Of a stretch of DNA of 64,000 nt, positions 61,916 to 64,000 are shown in pieces. Position numbers and translations under genes: made by a program. Positions within the stretch are counted from its first letter, which is position 1. Every line of letters begins with the position of its first letter. This stretch comes from Blastochloris sulfoviridis (lineage in GTDB: Bacteria; Pseudomonadota; Alphaproteobacteria; Rhizobiales; Xanthobacteraceae), in assembly GCF_008630065.1 (NCBI RefSeq), contig NZ_VWPL01000006.1, positions 1-64,000 on the forward strand, given 5' to 3'. Below the pieces are notes generated by a model. That model did not search any database. It had not been told where the DNA came from and was given only the letters and a program-made list of their open reading frames with translations.

Positions 61916-63694
61916 TCAATTCCCTCTCGGAAACGAAACGATACCTCGGGTGGCTGCGGCCGCCTCCAATGCCGAAGGCAGCGCCAGGCCCTTCTCCGCC
62001 ATCACCCGCCTTCCGGTCGCCTCTAGGGCCGCATATGCCCTGCTCATGCGGTCGAGCATGCCCGCATCGATCGTGAGGACGCGGATCGGCGAGGGCTTGT
62101 CCGGAAACAGCCGCCGCAACTGATCCTCGATGAAGCCGTTCCCCGGCGGCGGCCAGACGATCGGCGTCGCACCCGCATCCTGCAGAATATCGAGGCGCTC
62201 CTGGCGCACCACCAGCACCATTTCGGCCGGCGTCACGGCGTCGAGGCAGGGCCGGACCATGGTGTCGAATCGCTCGCGGCTGAGCGCAGCATAGTATCTC
62301 ACGAACCCCTGCAGGACCCGCAGATGCAGGATCCGCTGCGGACCGCGCACGAACGACTCGGCGACCCCGGCGCAGGCAGGCTCGATCTCCGCAAGGCGCT
62401 GGGCGCGATAGCCGGCGTCCAGCAGCGCGAAATGAACGTAGCGGTCCTGATCCCACTCGTCGGTAATGACGATGCGCAGATCCGCATGGTCTGCCGCGAC
62501 TGCCTGCCCGATCGCGGTCATCTCCGCCGCCACCGTCGTCTGCCAGTCACGCCAGTGCAGGATTCCGGGGATGCGGCCCAGGAGATCGCGCGGTCCGTCA
62601 TCATAAGCCGTCCTGCCCGGCACGAGCAGGATCAGCACGATGGCAGCGGCGGCGGCACCACGCGCCCAAAGCCCCGCCCTGCCTGTTCCCGGTTGCGGCA
62701 CGAGCTGCAGCAGGCCGACCGCGGCGAGCGCCGCCACGAAGGGCGCGAGAGGCAGAAGCTGGCGGGACTGCTGCAGGGTGCTGAAGAACACCGCATTGAC
62801 CACGAGGAGCGGCACCAGAAGAATGGCGAGGCGCAGCAGCGCCCGCTGCCGGATCAGCGCCACCACGCCGATCGCCGCCAGCAAACCGGCGGGAAGCCCG
62901 ATGAAGATCAACTCCTGGCGGACCTGGCGCAGGAGTCCGCGCAGAAGATCGTGCAGGTCGGCGTAGTTTCGATCCAGGATCTCGAAATAGCGATCGCCAA
63001 CCTTCATGACGTCGAAGGGCGTCACGCCCATGAGATGGAGCGGCCCGAGCCAGGTGATGGCGCCGCCGGTCGCGGCCGCCGCCAGTGAAATCGCACTGCG
63101 GCCCGTGAGCCCGGAGCGCTCGACGACGACAAGCGGCGCCACGATGCCGACGACGATGGTGTCCGGCCGGGTGAGCACGCCAAGCCCGAACAATGCGCCG
63201 CCGATCAGCGGCGCGAGAACGAGGGATCGCGAGCCGATGCAGACGAGGCCCAGGGTGGCCAGCGCGGCCGCCACCAAATTCTCGGCGTAGAAGAAGCTGT
63301 TCTCGATGATGCCTGGCACCAGCAGGACAGCGAGCGCCGCAATCAGCGGCGAGGCGCCGGACCAGCGGCGCACGAGAATGAATGTGGAGACGAGAAGTGC
63401 CGCCTCGCTGCTCCAGAGCATCAGCCGCAGCGCCGTCTCGCCGTCGATGCCGAGTGTCTTCACCAGCCCGGCGACGCCGAGCACCGCCCCAAGCTTCGCC
63501 AAACCGAAGAACTCCGTATGAAAGGGCTGGAGCTGATCAAACCCCGAAAGGTCACCCTGGGCGAGGTGGACGCCGAGACCGAGGATCGCCGCACTGAAAC
63601 CCTCGACCGGAACCGGAGAGAGAATTGGATAGAGCAGCCAGCCTCCCAGGATGACCGGAAGAACATACAGAGGCATCATCTCGATATCCTTCAT
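61916..63694 (-). CDS. Large multi-pass membrane protein, probable GT-C-type glycosyltransferase
   Basis: A 592-residue protein with about 11 helices in residues 8–360 and a soluble C-terminal domain. The first loop contains ILGLGVHLAQGDLSGFDQLQPFHTEFFG, and helix-rich parts such as LFGLGVLTRPDTIVVGI resemble ArnT/PMT-like GT-C proteins (acidic first loop). The C-terminal half (about 380–592) is soluble and includes DEWDQDRYVHFALLDAGYRAQ and MVLVVRQERLDILQDAG. A paralogue follows upstream at 63795. It would transfer a polyprenyl-linked sugar on the periplasmic side. Confidence 0.75.
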   Translation of the reverse strand: MKDIEMMPLYVLPVILGGWLLYPILSPVPVEGFSAAILGLGVHLAQGDLSGFDQLQPFHTEFFGLAKLGAVLGVAGLVKTLGIDGETALRLMLWSSEAALLVSTFILVRRWSGASPLIAALAVLLVPGIIENSFFYAENLVAAALATLGLVCIGSRSLVLAPLIGGALFGLGVLTRPDTIVVGIVAPLVVVERSGLTGRSAISLAAAATGGAITWLGPLHLMGVTPFDVMKVGDRYFEILDRNYADLHDLLRGLLRQVRQELIFIGLPAGLLAAIGVVALIRQRALLRLAILLVPLLVVNAVFFSTLQQSRQLLPLAPFVAALAAVGLLQLVPQPGTGRAGLWARGAAAAAIVLILLVPGRTAYDDGPRDLLGRIPGILHWRDWQTTVAAEMTAIGQAVAADHADLRIVITDEWDQDRYVHFALLDAGYRAQRLAEIEPACAGVAESFVRGPQRILHLRVLQGFVRYYAALSRERFDTMVRPCLDAVTPAEMVLVVRQERLDILQDAGATPIVWPPPGNGFIEDQLRRLFPDKPSPIRVLTIDAGMLDRMSRAYAALEATGRRVMAEKGLALPSALEAAAATRGIVSFPRGN

Positions 63695-63794
63695 GCGTTT
63701 CCTGGATGGTTGCGACCAGACCGCCTCCCCTGTTCGACCCCGGCGGCTTCACGGTCGCGGTCCCAAGCGCCGTCCCTCTGCGCGGAGCGACCCG

Positions 63795-64000
63795 TCAATC
63801 CCCTCTCGGAAACGGAATGATGCGGCGGGTGGCTTCGATCGCCTCGGCCGCCGTCCCCGGCGGGCGGCTTCCCATGGCGGCAAACCGCGTCCTGGTCTCG
63901 TCCTCCACGATGGCATAGGCCCGGCTCATCCCGTCGGCCATCCCGGCATCGACCGGCACGACGACGATGGGCCACGGCTTGTCCGTGAACAGGCGCCGCA
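63795..64000 (-). CDS. Partial paralogue of the large membrane protein (C-terminus only)
   Basis: The frame enters from the window's right edge and encodes about 67 residues ending in TGA at 63795–63797. The translation contains RRLFTDKPWPIVVVPVDAG, then MSRAYAIVEDETRTRF and the end TRRIIPFPRGD. This aligns closely with the C-terminus of the gene at 61916–63694 (RRLFPDKPSPI … MSRAYAALE … SFPRGN). It is therefore a tandem paralogue, 100 bases upstream and in the same direction; the N-terminus lies outside the window. Confidence 0.85.
   Translation of the reverse strand, partial: RRLFTDKPWPIVVVPVDAGMADGMSRAYAIVEDETRTRFAAMGSRPPGTAAEAIEATRRIIPFPRGD

Overview
The window is high-GC DNA from an alphaproteobacterium, most likely of the Hyphomicrobiales (Rhizobiales). 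I base this on the gene order trpS–usp–nfu–tsaB–rimI–fur–plsC–miaB–phoH–ybeY–corC–lnt–XRE–metK–trmB, on the Fur type, the alphaproteobacterial glutamate–cysteine ligase, IalB, a DUF1127/LysR pair, and intergenic palindromes typical of that order. A Rhodoplanes/Blastochloris-like lineage is only a guess. Nearly all sequence is housekeeping, but accessory blocks interrupt it.

Layout. 1–2860: small ORFs, a cold-shock gene with a strong terminator, a PilZ protein and tRNA-Gln. 3039–17312: the conserved plus-strand core (translation, tRNA modification, envelope maturation, Fur, SAM synthesis), with many start/stop overlaps that suggest translational coupling. 17454–18569: a DUF2336 protein. 18904–22229: a complete frdABCD operon encoding an enteric-type quinol:fumarate reductase, the clearest metabolic surprise here. 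22422–31104: glycosyltransferase, patatin, aroQ fused by overlap to an orphan periplasmic binding protein, a Kef-type antiporter, a MATE exporter and a DUF937 protein. 31226–38867: DUF1127/LysR pair, a glutamine-synthetase-like enzyme divergent from a PotGHI polyamine importer that lacks its binding protein, then pgi. 38931–44881: tldD, ialB, thrC–M16 peptidase–GNAT and a YnfA-like protein. 44979–56850: envelope proteins (unknown exported protein, AsmA), alr, a membrane metallophosphoesterase, a patatin–GntP pair, gshA and a stand-alone receiver protein.

56886–64000: a minus-strand envelope-glycan cluster: a HAD phosphatase, a membrane protein fused to an APH-type kinase, a sugar-type nucleotidyltransferase, a GT2, a GtrA flippase and two paralogous large membrane proteins, the second cut by the window edge. 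This cluster is the best candidate for an undescribed pathway. I infer that it activates a small alcohol or sugar as a nucleotide and exports or attaches it, possibly with the GtrA/GT2/membrane-protein trio.

Three families of dispersed intergenic palindromes (called A, B and C here) recur throughout, some running into coding ends, and several tandem minisatellites sit at gene boundaries.
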